DNA of 64,000 bases from Agrococcus sp. SL85 (GCF_026625845.1 NZ_CP113066.1:1054001-1118000), one strand, 5' to 3'. Positions 19,673-31,331 are shown, counted from the first letter of the stretch. The notes: a model not told the origin generated them from the letters alone. Numbers and translations: made by a program.

Positions 19673-19777
19673 CTGCACCCATCGGCGCCGCTCTGCACCC
19701 ATTGGCGCCGTTCTCCATCGAGTGGCGCCGATCGGTCGTCATTCGGCGCCACACCCAGCCGATCGTCGCCACTCGAT
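19673..19777. repeat. Direct repeats and 19-bp inverted repeat (family E)
   Basis: Two direct copies of CTGCACCCATyGGCGCCG are followed by inverted arms ATCGAGTGGCGCCGATCGG (19717-19735) and CCGATCGTCGCCACTCGAT (19759-19777), which differ at one position. The loop carries another GGCGCC. No gene overlaps it. No second copy was seen in the window. Confidence 0.7.
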
Positions 19778-19795
19778 CCCGGGTGGGCGTGGCAC

Positions 19796-19876
19796 CGGTG
19801 GGGGCGGACGGGTGGGGGGGCGGACGGAGGGCGCGGCCGGGAGGGCGGACGGGTGGGCGCGAGCGGGGCGACCCGG
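19796..19876. repeat. G-rich tandem stretch
   Basis: Repeats of GGGCGGACGGGTGGG with several G-runs of 3-7 occupy the plus strand immediately 3' of the 2H phosphoesterase gene. The spacing of G-tracts could allow a quadruplex. Together with 19585-19777 this accounts for the 314-bp gap. Confidence 0.45.
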
Positions 19877-19877
19877 G

Positions 19878-20381
19878 TCAGGCCAGCCGCGTGACCGTCG
19901 CCGTCTCGGGCGCCCAGTGCCGGATGCCGGTCGCGGTCGCCTCGATCGGCCCGCCGAGCAGGGCGAGGGCCGACGGGAGGTCGTCCACGCGCAGCCGCCG
20001 CGCGAGCGTCAGGTGGGGCATCCAGCGGCCGGGCAGGAATGCGTCGGCGTCGTCGTGCGCGCCGGCCGCCTGCCGCACGCGCGCCTGCAGCGCGAGCAGC
20101 GCCCCGCTCGGCGCGATCGCGCGCACGAGCACCCGACGGTCGCCCGCGCCGAAGAGCATCGGCGGTCCGAGCAGCAGCGGCAGCGGCAGCGCGTCGTCGA
20201 GCCTCGCGGTCGCCAGCGCATCCACGGGCACCTCCGGCCGCGCGAGCAGCGTGACGTGCGGCCGGTTGCTGGCCGAGCCGCTCGCGCCCATGCTCGAGAG
20301 CTGCGCGCCGGCGAGCGCCGCCCACTCGCCGCGCACGGCGGCCTCCGCGCCGTCGTCGAGCACGAGCTCGACGCTGACCAT
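19878..20381 (-). CDS. 2'-5' RNA ligase-like 2H phosphoesterase
   Basis: The 167-aa protein carries the two HxT motifs of the 2H phosphoesterase superfamily: RPHVTLLARP near residue 50 and MPHLTLARRL near residue 125, at the usual separation. Such proteins hydrolyse or transfer 2',3'-cyclic or 2'-5' phosphoester bonds; the substrate here is unknown. The ATG at 20381 is taken as start; GTG codons at 20396 and 20402 are in frame and possible. It is divergent from the endonuclease-like gene across a family D palindrome. Confidence 0.8.
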   Translation of the reverse strand: MVSVELVLDDGAEAAVRGEWAALAGAQLSSMGASGSASNRPHVTLLARPEVPVDALATARLDDALPLPLLLGPPMLFGAGDRRVLVRAIAPSGALLALQARVRQAAGAHDDADAFLPGRWMPHLTLARRLRVDDLPSALALLGGPIEATATGIRHWAPETATVTRLA

Positions 20382-20418
20382 CCGCACCCGTTCCACCCCC
20401 ACACTCTCCCGCCCCTAC

Positions 20419-20483
20419 CCGCACATGTGCAGAGACTCGTCGTTCTGAGCGCCCCGAAACGACGAATCGCTGCACATGGGCGG
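20419..20483. repeat. 65-bp palindrome, family D, copy 1
   Basis: The element begins CCGCACATGTGCAGAGAC and ends GCTGCACATGGGCGG, with internal arms TCGTCGTT and AACGACGA. The second copy at 21514 has the same length, the same orientation and 50 of 65 identical positions. The two copies bracket the gene at 20573-21496. Confidence 0.85.
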
Positions 20484-20572
20484 CTCGCGGAGAGGGGAGC
20501 GCGCGGTCGGAGTCGTCCACAGGCCGTGCGTCGGCTGTGGCCACGGGGTGTGGTGCGGAGGCACGATGCGGC

Positions 20573-21496
20573 ATGCGCACTCCTGGGGAGATCCCTGCGA
20601 AGCTCCGAGACCGCGCGTTCTCGGTCGGTGAGGGACGTGCCTCGGGCATGACCGCGCGACGGCTGCGGACCCGCGACCTCGAGCAGCCCTTCGCGGGCGT
20701 CCGAGCGCCGGCAGTCGGCTCGGTGCGAGACCTGGCGACCGCCTACGCGGCCCGCATGGATCCCGGCCATGCCTTCGGCGGGGTCACGGCCGCGCGGCTC
20801 TGGGGACTGCCGCTGCCGGATCCGTGGCACGCGGCCGAGCGGCTGGTCATCGCGCGACCACATGGCGCGACCCGCGGCAGCGCCCGCGGGACGCGGCACA
20901 TCGCCTACGCCCCGGATCTGCTCGAGGTCGGCGCGCTCGACGGCCTGCGGATCCTCGGGCCCGCAGCCACGACGCTGACGCTCGCGCGCTGGATGCCGCA
21001 CGAGCCGCTCGTGCACGTCGTCGATGCGCTGCTCACGGGCTCCGATCGCTACCCGGACCTCCGACTCCCGTCACGGCCGCACGCCGACCGGGGCTCGCTG
21101 GAGTCCTTCCTGGCCCGCTGCAGAGGCCACAACGGGGTGCCCGCGCTGCGGCGCGCGCTGGCGGATGCGCGGTGCGGCGTCGACTCGCGCTGGGAGAGCA
21201 TCACGCGGCGGGCGATCGTGCGGGCCGGGCTGCCGGAGCCGGAGATCCATCCCGTCGTCCGGCTGGCGGACGGACGCGAGCGTCGACCGGATCTGGGGTT
21301 CACGTCCCTCCGCATCGCCGTCGAGTTCGAGGGCGACGGGCACCGCGAGCGCCGCCGATGGGTCTCGGACCTCCAGCGCTACGCCGACTTCGAGGAGGTC
21401 GACTGGATCGTCGTGCGCGCCACGAGCGTCGACGTCACCGGCGCGGCCACGCCGCTCATTCGCCGCCTCACCGCGGCCATCGCGCGGCGAGCGTGA
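20573..21496 (+). CDS. Endonuclease-like protein with C-terminal PD-(D/E)XK-type (DUF559-like) domain
   Basis: This 307-aa protein resembles the actinobacterial family with an N-terminal winged-helix-like, AbiEi-antitoxin-like region and a C-terminal restriction-endonuclease fold. Visible catalytic features are WESITRRAIVRAGLPEPEIH (candidate Glu), RRPDLGFTSLRIAVEFEGDG (D...ExE pattern) and HRERRRWVSDLQRYADFEEV. The ATG at 20573 has GGAGG eleven bases upstream, farther than usual. The gene is framed by two family D palindromes, 90 bp before it and 18 bp after it, suggesting a mobile or selfish unit. Nuclease activity is inferred. Confidence 0.7.
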   Translation: MRTPGEIPAKLRDRAFSVGEGRASGMTARRLRTRDLEQPFAGVRAPAVGSVRDLATAYAARMDPGHAFGGVTAARLWGLPLPDPWHAAERLVIARPHGATRGSARGTRHIAYAPDLLEVGALDGLRILGPAATTLTLARWMPHEPLVHVVDALLTGSDRYPDLRLPSRPHADRGSLESFLARCRGHNGVPALRRALADARCGVDSRWESITRRAIVRAGLPEPEIHPVVRLADGRERRPDLGFTSLRIAVEFEGDGHRERRRWVSDLQRYADFEEVDWIVVRATSVDVTGAATPLIRRLTAAIARRA

Positions 21497-21513
21497 CCCC
21501 GCTGGGTCTCCTG

Positions 21514-21578
21514 CCGCACATGTGCATGGATTCGTCGTCATGAGTGCCTCAGAACGACAGTCCTCTGCACATGTGCGG
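21514..21578. repeat. 65-bp palindrome, family D, copy 2
   Basis: CCGCACATGTGCATGGATTC at the left and CTGCACATGTGCGG at the right form near-perfect end arms. It follows the endonuclease-like gene by 18 bp and ends 11 bp before the stop of the convergent MFS gene. Confidence 0.85.
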
Positions 21579-21588
21579 GAGGGAGGGG

Positions 21589-23046
21589 TCAGGGGGTCGG
21601 GGAGTTCGTCGCGGGGGCGTCGATGAGGGTGGGGCGCGGGTGCACGGGGAGGAGAAGCAGCAGGCCCACGAGCAGCACGAGCACGATGCCGAGGATGCCG
21701 AAGCGGGTGTCGCCCGCGAGCGAGACGAACGCGGCGAAGAGCGCGGGCGCGAGGAACGACACCGCGCGGCCCGTCGTGGCGTAGAGGCCGAACATCTCGC
21801 CCTCGCGGCCCTCCGGGGTGATGCGCGCCATGAACGAGCGCGAGGCCGACTGCACGGGGCCTACGAAGGTCGACAGCGTGAGGCCGAAGACCCAGAACAT
21901 CCCCTTGCCGTCGACGAAGAGCACCGCGGTGCCGGCGAGCACGAGCGCCACGAGCGAGACGACGATGACGGCCTTCGGACCGAAGCGGTCGTCGGCCCAG
22001 CCGCCCACGAAGGTGCCGACGCCCGCGGCGACGTTCGCGGCGATCGCGAACAGGATGACCTCCGACGACGAGAAGCCGAACACCGACGAGGCGATGATCG
22101 CGCCGAAGGTGAACACGCCCGAGAGGCCGTCGCGGAAGACCGCGGAGGCCACGAGGAACAGCAGCGTCCGCGGCGCCTGCCGGCCGATGCGGCCGATGGT
22201 GCGGAAGAGGATGCGGTACGACTCGAGGACGCCCACGCGCGGCGGCGCGGCGCCGGTGGGCGGCAGCTCGGGCACCCGCAGCAGCAGCGGGATCGCGAAG
22301 ACGAGGAACCACGCGGCCGAGGCGAGCACGGCGAAGCGGATGTCGAGCGCGCCGCCGTCGCGGCCGCTCGGCAGCTGCAGCAGGCCGCCGCCCTCGCCGG
22401 CCCCGATGAAGACCACGAGCAGCACGCCCAGCAGCACGATGCCGCCCACGTAGCCCATGCCCCAGCCGAAGCCCGAGGTGCGGCCGAGCGACGCCTTCGT
22501 CGACACCTGGTGCAGCATCGCGTTGTAGTTGACGGAGGCGAACTCGAAGAACAGGTTGCCGGCCGCGAGGAGCGCCGCCCCCAGCCAGATGTACTCGGGC
22601 ACGGGCGCGACGAACCACATGCCGACCATCGCGACGATCGTCACGCCCGTGTTCGCCGCCACCCACAGCTTGCGCCGGCCGCCGCCGTCGGAGCGCTGGC
22701 CGATGACGGGCGCGAGGAGCGCCACGAGCAGGCCCGCGATCGCGACCGCCCACGCGACGATCGAGGCGTTCTCGGCGAGCGCGAGCGTGAGCTCGGGGGA
22801 GCCGTCCTCGCCCGCGGCCGCGACGATCGCCGGGTCGACGAAGAGGTCGGAGGCGATGTAGCGCGAGAAGACGAAGGTCGTCACCACGGCGTTGAACGAC
22901 GCGGAGCCCCAGTCCCACAGCGCCCACGCGGTCGCGCGGCGGCGCAGCTCGCGGCGCGCGACGGGCGCGACGCCCGCCTGCGAGGGCTGGACGAGCTCGT
23001 CGGGGTCGGGGCGGCCGGCGGCGCTGCGCGGCTCGGAGGCGCTCAT
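21589..23046 (-). CDS. MFS transporter, UMF1/Atg22-like
   Basis: The 485-aa protein has about twelve membrane segments. Its N-terminal segment AWALWDWGSASFNAVVTTFV is the hallmark of the UMF1 (Atg22-like) branch of the major facilitator superfamily. The inter-domain loop IGQRSDGGGRRKLWV and the later GGWADDRFGPKAVI fit MFS loop motifs. Yeast Atg22 exports amino acids from the vacuole, but the substrate of bacterial members is unknown. The gene is monocistronic, with NUDIX 48 bp upstream in the same direction. Confidence 0.88.
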   Translation of the reverse strand: MSASEPRSAAGRPDPDELVQPSQAGVAPVARRELRRRATAWALWDWGSASFNAVVTTFVFSRYIASDLFVDPAIVAAAGEDGSPELTLALAENASIVAWAVAIAGLLVALLAPVIGQRSDGGGRRKLWVAANTGVTIVAMVGMWFVAPVPEYIWLGAALLAAGNLFFEFASVNYNAMLHQVSTKASLGRTSGFGWGMGYVGGIVLLGVLLVVFIGAGEGGGLLQLPSGRDGGALDIRFAVLASAAWFLVFAIPLLLRVPELPPTGAAPPRVGVLESYRILFRTIGRIGRQAPRTLLFLVASAVFRDGLSGVFTFGAIIASSVFGFSSSEVILFAIAANVAAGVGTFVGGWADDRFGPKAVIVVSLVALVLAGTAVLFVDGKGMFWVFGLTLSTFVGPVQSASRSFMARITPEGREGEMFGLYATTGRAVSFLAPALFAAFVSLAGDTRFGILGIVLVLLVGLLLLLPVHPRPTLIDAPATNSPTP

Positions 23047-23094
23047 GGTGCGAAGCGTATGCCCGCGAGGCGGACGCCCGGTGCCGCGGCGCGG

Positions 23095-26407
<3,313 letters not shown>

Positions 26408-26424
26408 GCTGAGGAGGGGAGCGG

Positions 26425-27387
26425 ATGGCCAGCAACGACTGGTTCGACAAGGACTTCTACGCCGTCCTCGGCGTGGCGAAGGACGTCTCCGCTGCCGACC
26501 TGAAGAAGCAGTACCGCAAGCTCGCGCGGCAGTTCCACCCGGACTCCAACCCGGGCGACGCGAAGGCCGAGGCCCGCTTCAAGGAGATCTCCGAGGCGCA
26601 CTCGGTGCTCTCGGACCCGAAGCAGCGCCAGGAGTACGACGCGGTCCGCGCGATGGCCGGCGGCCGTCCGCGGTTCGCGCCCGGCGGCTCCGGCGGCTTC
26701 GAGGACGTCTTCGGCGGCTTCGGCGGGGCCGGTCCGCGCGTGCAGTACTCGCAGGGCGACTCCTTCGAGGACCTGCTGGGCGGGATGTTCGGCGGCGGCG
26801 GGGGCTTCGGCGGATTCGGCCAGCAGCGGCGCCCGCAGCGCGGCCGCGACGTCACGGCGCGCGCGGCGCTCGACTTCCAGTCGGCGGTGCAGGGCGACAC
26901 GCTCAAGCTCACGGTCGGCGGCCGCACGATGACGGTCAAGGTGCCCGCGGGCGTCCACGACGGCCAGCGCATCAAGCTGGCCGGCAAGGGCGACCCGTCG
27001 ATCACCGGCGGCGAGAGCGGCGACCTCATCCTCACGGTCTCGGTGCGCCCGCACCCGGTGTTCACGATGGACGGCCTGCACCTGCGGGTCGACGTGCCCG
27101 TCACCTTCGCGGAGGCCGCGCTCGGCGGGACCATCGAGGTGCCGACGCTCGGCGGCAGCCCCGTGCGGCTGAAGGTCGCGCCCGGCACGCCCTCGGGCCG
27201 CGTGCTGCGCGTGAAGGGCCGCGGCGTGACCGCGAAGCAGGGCACGGGCGACCTGCTCGCGACCATCCAGGTGGCGGTGCCCAGCCACCTCACGAAGGCG
27301 CAGCGCGAGGCGCTCGAGGCGTTCGCCGCGGCGAGCCCCGACGAGTCGCCGCGCGCCGAGCTGCTCGCGAAGGCGAAGGCGTCCTGA
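26425..27387 (+). CDS. dnaJ: DnaJ-type co-chaperone without zinc finger (CbpA-like)
   Basis: The 320-aa protein has a J domain (residues about 10-75, with the HPD motif in RQFHPDSNPG), a Gly/Phe-rich region (about 85-135) and two C-terminal beta-sandwich domains starting RGRDVTARAALDFQSAVQGD. It contains no cysteine at all, so the CxxCxGxG zinc repeats of type I DnaJ are absent; it is a type II (CbpA-like) J protein occupying the dnaJ position of the operon. GAGGAGGGGAG precedes the ATG. The stop overlaps the hspR start (TGATG). Confidence 0.93.
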   Translation: MASNDWFDKDFYAVLGVAKDVSAADLKKQYRKLARQFHPDSNPGDAKAEARFKEISEAHSVLSDPKQRQEYDAVRAMAGGRPRFAPGGSGGFEDVFGGFGGAGPRVQYSQGDSFEDLLGGMFGGGGGFGGFGQQRRPQRGRDVTARAALDFQSAVQGDTLKLTVGGRTMTVKVPAGVHDGQRIKLAGKGDPSITGGESGDLILTVSVRPHPVFTMDGLHLRVDVPVTFAEAALGGTIEVPTLGGSPVRLKVAPGTPSGRVLRVKGRGVTAKQGTGDLLATIQVAVPSHLTKAQREALEAFAAASPDESPRAELLAKAKAS

Positions 27388-27821
27388 TGCGCGGAGTGCC
27401 CGAGGGCTTCGACGAGACCTCTCCGATCTTCTCGATCGCGGCGGCCGCCGAGCTCGCGGGCCTCCACGCCCAGACCCTGCGGCAGTACGACCGGCTGGGG
27501 CTCGTGCAGCCCAGCCGCACGGCTGGCAACACGCGCCGCTACTCGATGCGCGACATCGGGCGGCTCCAGCAGGTGCAGCTGCTCTCGGGCGAGGGCGTCT
27601 CGCTCGAGGGCATCCGCCGCATCCTCGAGATGAGCGACGAGAACCGGGAGCTCCGCGCCCGGGTGCGCGAGCTCGAGGGCGCGCTGGCGGATGCGGTGAT
27701 GCAGCAGCAGGGCCGCCGCGTGTTCGCGGCGGGCCAGGCGGGCATCACGACGATCCGCTCGGGCGCGCGCCCGGCGAAGGCCAACCAGCTCGTGATCTGG
27801 CGCCCGCAGCGGCGCGACTGA
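27387..27821 (+). CDS. hspR: Heat-shock repressor HspR (MerR family)
   Basis: HspR (144 aa) represses the dnaK operon and clpB by binding HAIR boxes, with DnaK as co-repressor in other actinobacteria. The MerR-type helix-turn-helix is FSIAAAAELAGLHAQTLRQY with the wing SRTAGNTRRYSMRDIGRLQQ, followed by a short coiled coil (residues about 85-110). The C-terminus is basic. It is translationally coupled to dnaJ. HAIR boxes at 23736, 23765 and 37167 are its expected targets within this window. Confidence 0.95.
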   Translation: MRGVPEGFDETSPIFSIAAAAELAGLHAQTLRQYDRLGLVQPSRTAGNTRRYSMRDIGRLQQVQLLSGEGVSLEGIRRILEMSDENRELRARVRELEGALADAVMQQQGRRVFAAGQAGITTIRSGARPAKANQLVIWRPQRRD

Positions 27822-27871
27822 CGCGACCTCCCGTGCGGCCCGCGCTCAGCGCGCTCGCGTAGGTTCCGGGC

Positions 27872-29173
27872 GTGCACGACTCCGACACCGGCGCCCCGCC
27901 GCCGCCCGGCGCCGACACCCCGGTGCCGTCCGACGCCGCGGCGCGCGCGGCGGCGGCCGGTCGGGCTCCGCGGGCGCGACGGGCCGAGGGCCCGGCGTCG
28001 GAGGACCGCCTCGTGCCCGACACCGCGCTCGAGCAGCGCGCCGCCGCGCGCGCCGAGCAGCGCCGCCGCGCGACGCCGTGGTGGCAGCAGCCGCCGCCCG
28101 GGGCCGTCGGCAACCCGGCGGCCGGGATGGCCCATGCGGGCACGGCGCCGACCGCGACGCTGCCGCCCGGGCTCGCGCCCGCGGTGGCGGATGCGATGCC
28201 GCAGCGCTTCGTGCCGGTCGCGTGGCAGCAGCCCGCGTGGCAGCCCGCCGCGCAGCAGCCGGGGTGGCCGCAGCAGCAGTCGCAGGCCCCGCAGGTGTGG
28301 CCCCAGCACGCCCCGTCCCCGGCTCTGCAGGCGTGGACCCAGCAGCCGGGGTGGCCGCAGCACGCCCCGTCGCCGGCCGCGCAGGCGTGGCCGCCGCCCG
28401 CCGCGCAGGCGTGGGCGCCGCCGCCCGGGCAGCCGTGGCAGCAGGCGGCCTGGGCGCCGCCAGGCGCCTGGCCGCAGCAGCCGCAGCAGCTCGTGCTGCA
28501 GGTCCCGCCGCTGCCGCGCATCCGATGGTCCGGGCGGCAGCGCGCGGCCGCGATCCTCGGATCGTGGGCGGGCCAGACGATCATGGCGCTCGCGGTGCAC
28601 CTGCTCATCGCGGCGAGCCTCGTCGTGGGCCTGTTCGCGCTCGTCCTGGAGGCCGATGGCACGAGCGCCGCCGACATCGAGGGCGACGCCTTCTCGTCGG
28701 TCGTCGCGCTCTGGTCGACGCCCGAGCGGCTGTGGGCGACGGCGCTCGTCGTGCTCGCATCGACGGGCGCCGTCCTCGCCCTCGGCTGGCTCGTGCAGGC
28801 GCTCTGGCAGCGGCAGGCGGGCCTGGCCGCACCGCACCGCTCCACGTGGCTCGCGTGGCTGTGCACGACGGCCGCCACGGGGCTCCTCGGCACGGTGCTC
28901 TGGCCGGGAGCGCTCGTCGCCGGCGCGTTCGTGCTGCTCGCGAGCAGCGACGCCTCGTTCTCGACCGGGTCGCTCTGGGCGGTGCTGTTCGTCGAGCTGG
29001 CGGGAGCGGTCGTGCTCACGGGGCTCGTGGGCCTGCTCTTCGGCTGGCTGTTCCTCTCGACCTCGCGGCCGCGGATCGATCCGGCCGCGGAGGATGCTGC
29101 GGCGGAGGCCGCGGCGCGCGCCCACGACGAGGCGGAGCTGGGGCGCGGCCGCGATCGCTGGGCCGATGCCTGA
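27872..29173 (+). CDS. Membrane protein with Pro/Gln-rich N-terminal domain
   Basis: The 433-aa protein has a long disordered N-terminal half (about 1-210) rich in Pro, Gln, Trp and Ala, including imperfect repeats of GWPQHAPSPAxQAW, followed by four hydrophobic segments (about 228-252, 285-310, 325-350, 365-392) and a short acidic tail. The start is GTG at 27872. It is translationally coupled with the next membrane-protein gene, which overlaps it by 8 bp. No family was recognised; the pair may form a complex. Confidence 0.75.
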   Translation: MHDSDTGAPPPPGADTPVPSDAAARAAAAGRAPRARRAEGPASEDRLVPDTALEQRAAARAEQRRRATPWWQQPPPGAVGNPAAGMAHAGTAPTATLPPGLAPAVADAMPQRFVPVAWQQPAWQPAAQQPGWPQQQSQAPQVWPQHAPSPALQAWTQQPGWPQHAPSPAAQAWPPPAAQAWAPPPGQPWQQAAWAPPGAWPQQPQQLVLQVPPLPRIRWSGRQRAAAILGSWAGQTIMALAVHLLIAASLVVGLFALVLEADGTSAADIEGDAFSSVVALWSTPERLWATALVVLASTGAVLALGWLVQALWQRQAGLAAPHRSTWLAWLCTTAATGLLGTVLWPGALVAGAFVLLASSDASFSTGSLWAVLFVELAGAVVLTGLVGLLFGWLFLSTSRPRIDPAAEDAAAEAAARAHDEAELGRGRDRWADA

Positions 29174-29837
29174 GCCGGTCGCCGGGGCTCGCCCGGCGGC
29201 GCCCGGCGGGCCGGCCGCGCCCCGGCGCCCGGGCTCGCGGCGCGCGCGCCGCCCCGATCCGCTCACGCCCGCGCAGCGCGCCGCGGCCGCCCGCGCCGGC
29301 GGCGTCGGGCTCGCGCTCGTCTCCGCGGGTGCCGCGGTCGGCTCCGGCCTCCTCGCCGCATCGCTCGTCGTCGCGGCGCTGCGGTGGGCGATCATCGACC
29401 TCTTCGACGACGAGGCCTGGACCATGCCGGTGGCGCGGTGGGTGCAGGGACTCGACGCGTCCTGGCTGGTGCCGATCGTGCTCGTGCTCGTGCTGCTCGC
29501 GGTGGCGGCGGGGGCCCTCGGCTGCTGGCTGAGCGCGCGCCGGCTCGCGGCGGGCGGGGTGCCGGACCCCGTGGGCGTGACGGTGCGGGGCGCGGCGCTC
29601 GGCACCGGCCTGCAGGCGGTGCTAACGACCGCCTCGAGCTGGCTGCTGGGCCTGCTCGTGCTGCTCGGCGGCGCGCTCGCGGGCTGGCTCGTCGCAGCGC
29701 TCTGGATCGCGCTGTCGGTCCTCAGCTCCGCGCTCATCGGCTGGCTCGCGGGCCCGCGCACCTGGGCGGCGATCGCGCGTCGGCAGGCGCGCCTCGCGGC
29801 GCCGGATCTGCACGTGGGCGGGCCGCCGAGCGCATAG
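29166..29837 (+). CDS. Membrane protein, partner of the upstream gene
   Basis: The 223-aa product starts with a Pro/Ala/Arg-rich 45-residue stretch and then has about four membrane segments (about 48-75, 100-125, 145-165 and 170-195). The region between the first two includes EAWTMPVARWVQGLDASWLV. The ATG lies inside the end of the preceding gene. No family was recognised. It is convergent with hsp20, 33 bp away. Confidence 0.7.
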   Translation: MPEPVAGARPAAPGGPAAPRRPGSRRARRPDPLTPAQRAAAARAGGVGLALVSAGAAVGSGLLAASLVVAALRWAIIDLFDDEAWTMPVARWVQGLDASWLVPIVLVLVLLAVAAGALGCWLSARRLAAGGVPDPVGVTVRGAALGTGLQAVLTTASSWLLGLLVLLGGALAGWLVAALWIALSVLSSALIGWLAGPRTWAAIARRQARLAAPDLHVGGPPSA

Positions 29838-29870
29838 TGCGCCCGGCGGCCCGCTGGGGGAGGATCCGGC

Positions 29871-30359
29871 TCAGCCGCCGACGGGGGACGGGCGCGCGGC
29901 GTCCGCCGGACCCGGATCCGCACCCGCGTCGCGCGCGATCGACGCCTGCTCGCCGCGGTGCTCGACCTGGATGCGCCGCGGCTTCGCGCGCTCGGCGACC
30001 GGGATCGTGAGGGTGAGCACGCCGTGCTCGTAGGCGGCGTGGATCGCGTCCTGGTCGATGTCGCTGCCGAGGCTCAGCTGGCGCACGTAGCGACCGGCGG
30101 GGCGCTCCTGCGCGAGCCACTGGGCGCCGTCGGCCGCGCCGAGCGTGCGCTCGGCCTGGATCGTGAGCGTGCTCGCGTCGACGTCGAGCGCGATCGAGCC
30201 CGGGTCGACGCCCGGGAGGTCGACGTGCACGACGTAGCGGTCGCCCGCGCGGTAGAGGTCCATCGGCATCCAGCTCGCCGAGCGCTGCGTGCCGCCGCTC
30301 GTCATGAGGCGAGCGGCCATGCGGTCCATCTCGCGGAACGGGTCGAAGGTCAGTGCCAT
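29871..30359 (-). CDS. Small heat-shock protein Hsp20
   Basis: This 162-aa alpha-crystallin-family holdase binds unfolding proteins during heat stress. It begins MALTFDPFREMDRMAARLM. The crystallin domain (about 33-125) contains RAGDRYVVHVDLPGVDPGSI, the strand LTIQAERTL and the terminal motif GVLTLTIPVAERAKPR with the IxI-type anchor. AGGAGGTGG precedes the ATG. A CIRCE operator lies 93 bp upstream, so HrcA control, rather than HspR, is indicated. Confidence 0.93.
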   Translation of the reverse strand: MALTFDPFREMDRMAARLMTSGGTQRSASWMPMDLYRAGDRYVVHVDLPGVDPGSIALDVDASTLTIQAERTLGAADGAQWLAQERPAGRYVRQLSLGSDIDQDAIHAAYEHGVLTLTIPVAERAKPRRIQVEHRGEQASIARDAGADPGPADAARPSPVGG

Positions 30360-30451
30360 GACAACCACCTCCTCCTCTGGGGCGGCCGCCCTGTGCGGCC
30401 CGCCCGGGTGCCTGGCGGCTCCGCGGGCGCCCCGCGGAGCACCTCCCAGTG

Positions 30452-30478
30452 TTGGCACTCCTGCTTGGAGAGTGCCAA
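30452..30478. promoter_or_regulatory. CIRCE operator (HrcA) upstream of hsp20
   Basis: TTGGCACTC-N9-GAGTGCCAA is a perfect 9-bp inverted repeat with the CIRCE spacing (consensus TTAGCACTC-N9-GAGTGCTAA), with one symmetrical A-to-G change per arm. hrcA itself is not in the window. Confidence 0.9.
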
Positions 30479-30596
30479 GAGGGAGCCTCGAGCAGCCTCA
30501 GGACGAGCGGAGGTCAGGCCGGTGCTTGCGCGCCTGGCGCGGCTGCGGCCATGCTCGACGGGTGCCGCGACGGAGCGGCCGAGCGGAGGGATCCGG

Positions 30597-31253
30597 ATGC
30601 GACTGGTCGCGCACGAGTTCATGACCCTCGACGGCGTCATGCAGGGGCCCGGCGGCTCCGAGGAGGACACCAGCGGAGGCTTCCGCCACGGCGGCTGGGT
30701 GGCGCCCGCGTTCGACGACACGGTCGGGGAGGTCGTGACCGGCTGGTTCGCGCGCACCGATGCGCTGCTCTTCGGCCGCACGACGTACGACATGATGGCC
30801 GCCTACTGGCCGCTCGTCACCGATCCGGACGACCCCGTGGCCCAGCGGCTCAACACCGCGCCGAAGCACGTCGTCTCCACGACGCTCGACCCCGCCGAGG
30901 CGCCCTGGCAGGGCACGGCGTCGGTCATCGCCGACGACGTCGTCGCCCGCATCCGCGCGCTCAAGGACGGCGGCGAGGGCGAGCTGCAGGTGCACGGCTC
31001 CTGGCAGCTGCTGCAGACGCTCATCGACGAGCGGCTGCTCGACGAGCTGCGGCTCATCGTCTTCCCCGTCGTCGTCGGGCGCGGCAAGCGGCTCTTCGAC
31101 GACGTCGCGCGGCCGAGCGGCTTCGACGTCTCCGACGTGCGCGTGGCCGAGAGCGGCGCCGTCGCGATGGTGCTCGTGCCGAGCCCCTTCCGCATCGCGA
31201 CCTACGAGGTCGTCGACGGTGCCGAGGTCATGGTGGAGGATCCGGCCGGCTGA
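30597..31253 (+). CDS. Dihydrofolate reductase-family (RibD C-terminal domain) protein
   Basis: The 218-aa protein has the RibD C-terminal/DHFR-like fold: MRLVAHEFMTLDGVMQGPGG at the N-terminus, LLFGRTTYDMMAAYW, GELQVHGSWQLLQTLIDERL with the NADPH-binding Gly region, and ELRLIVFPVVVGRGKRLFDD. These proteins are NADPH-dependent reductases of mostly unknown substrate; a true folate reductase role is unlikely. It stands alone between hsp20 and the two-component system. Confidence 0.88.
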   Translation: MRLVAHEFMTLDGVMQGPGGSEEDTSGGFRHGGWVAPAFDDTVGEVVTGWFARTDALLFGRTTYDMMAAYWPLVTDPDDPVAQRLNTAPKHVVSTTLDPAEAPWQGTASVIADDVVARIRALKDGGEGELQVHGSWQLLQTLIDERLLDELRLIVFPVVVGRGKRLFDDVARPSGFDVSDVRVAESGAVAMVLVPSPFRIATYEVVDGAEVMVEDPAG

Positions 31254-31291
31254 GCGCGCGGCCGGCGCGCGCGGGCGGCGCGGCGCGCGGC

Positions 31292-31308
31292 GTTCAGCGC
31301 CGCGTCAG
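31292..31308. promoter_or_regulatory. Direct-repeat box upstream of the OmpR-type regulator
   Basis: GTTCAG-N6-GTCAG places two TCAG cores exactly 11 bp apart, the geometry bound by OmpR/PhoB-type regulators. The same arrangement appears at 33416 before the PepSY gene. It begins 40 bp ahead of the regulator ATG and suggests autoregulation. Confidence 0.6.
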
Positions 31309-31331
31309 GCCCGGCGGGGGATGCTCGGGGC

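Noticed and set aside
20419..21578. Insertion sequence around the endonuclease-like gene
   Set aside because: There are no terminal inverted repeats of opposite orientation, no target duplication and no DDE/HUH transposase motifs; the flanking palindromes are in direct orientation.
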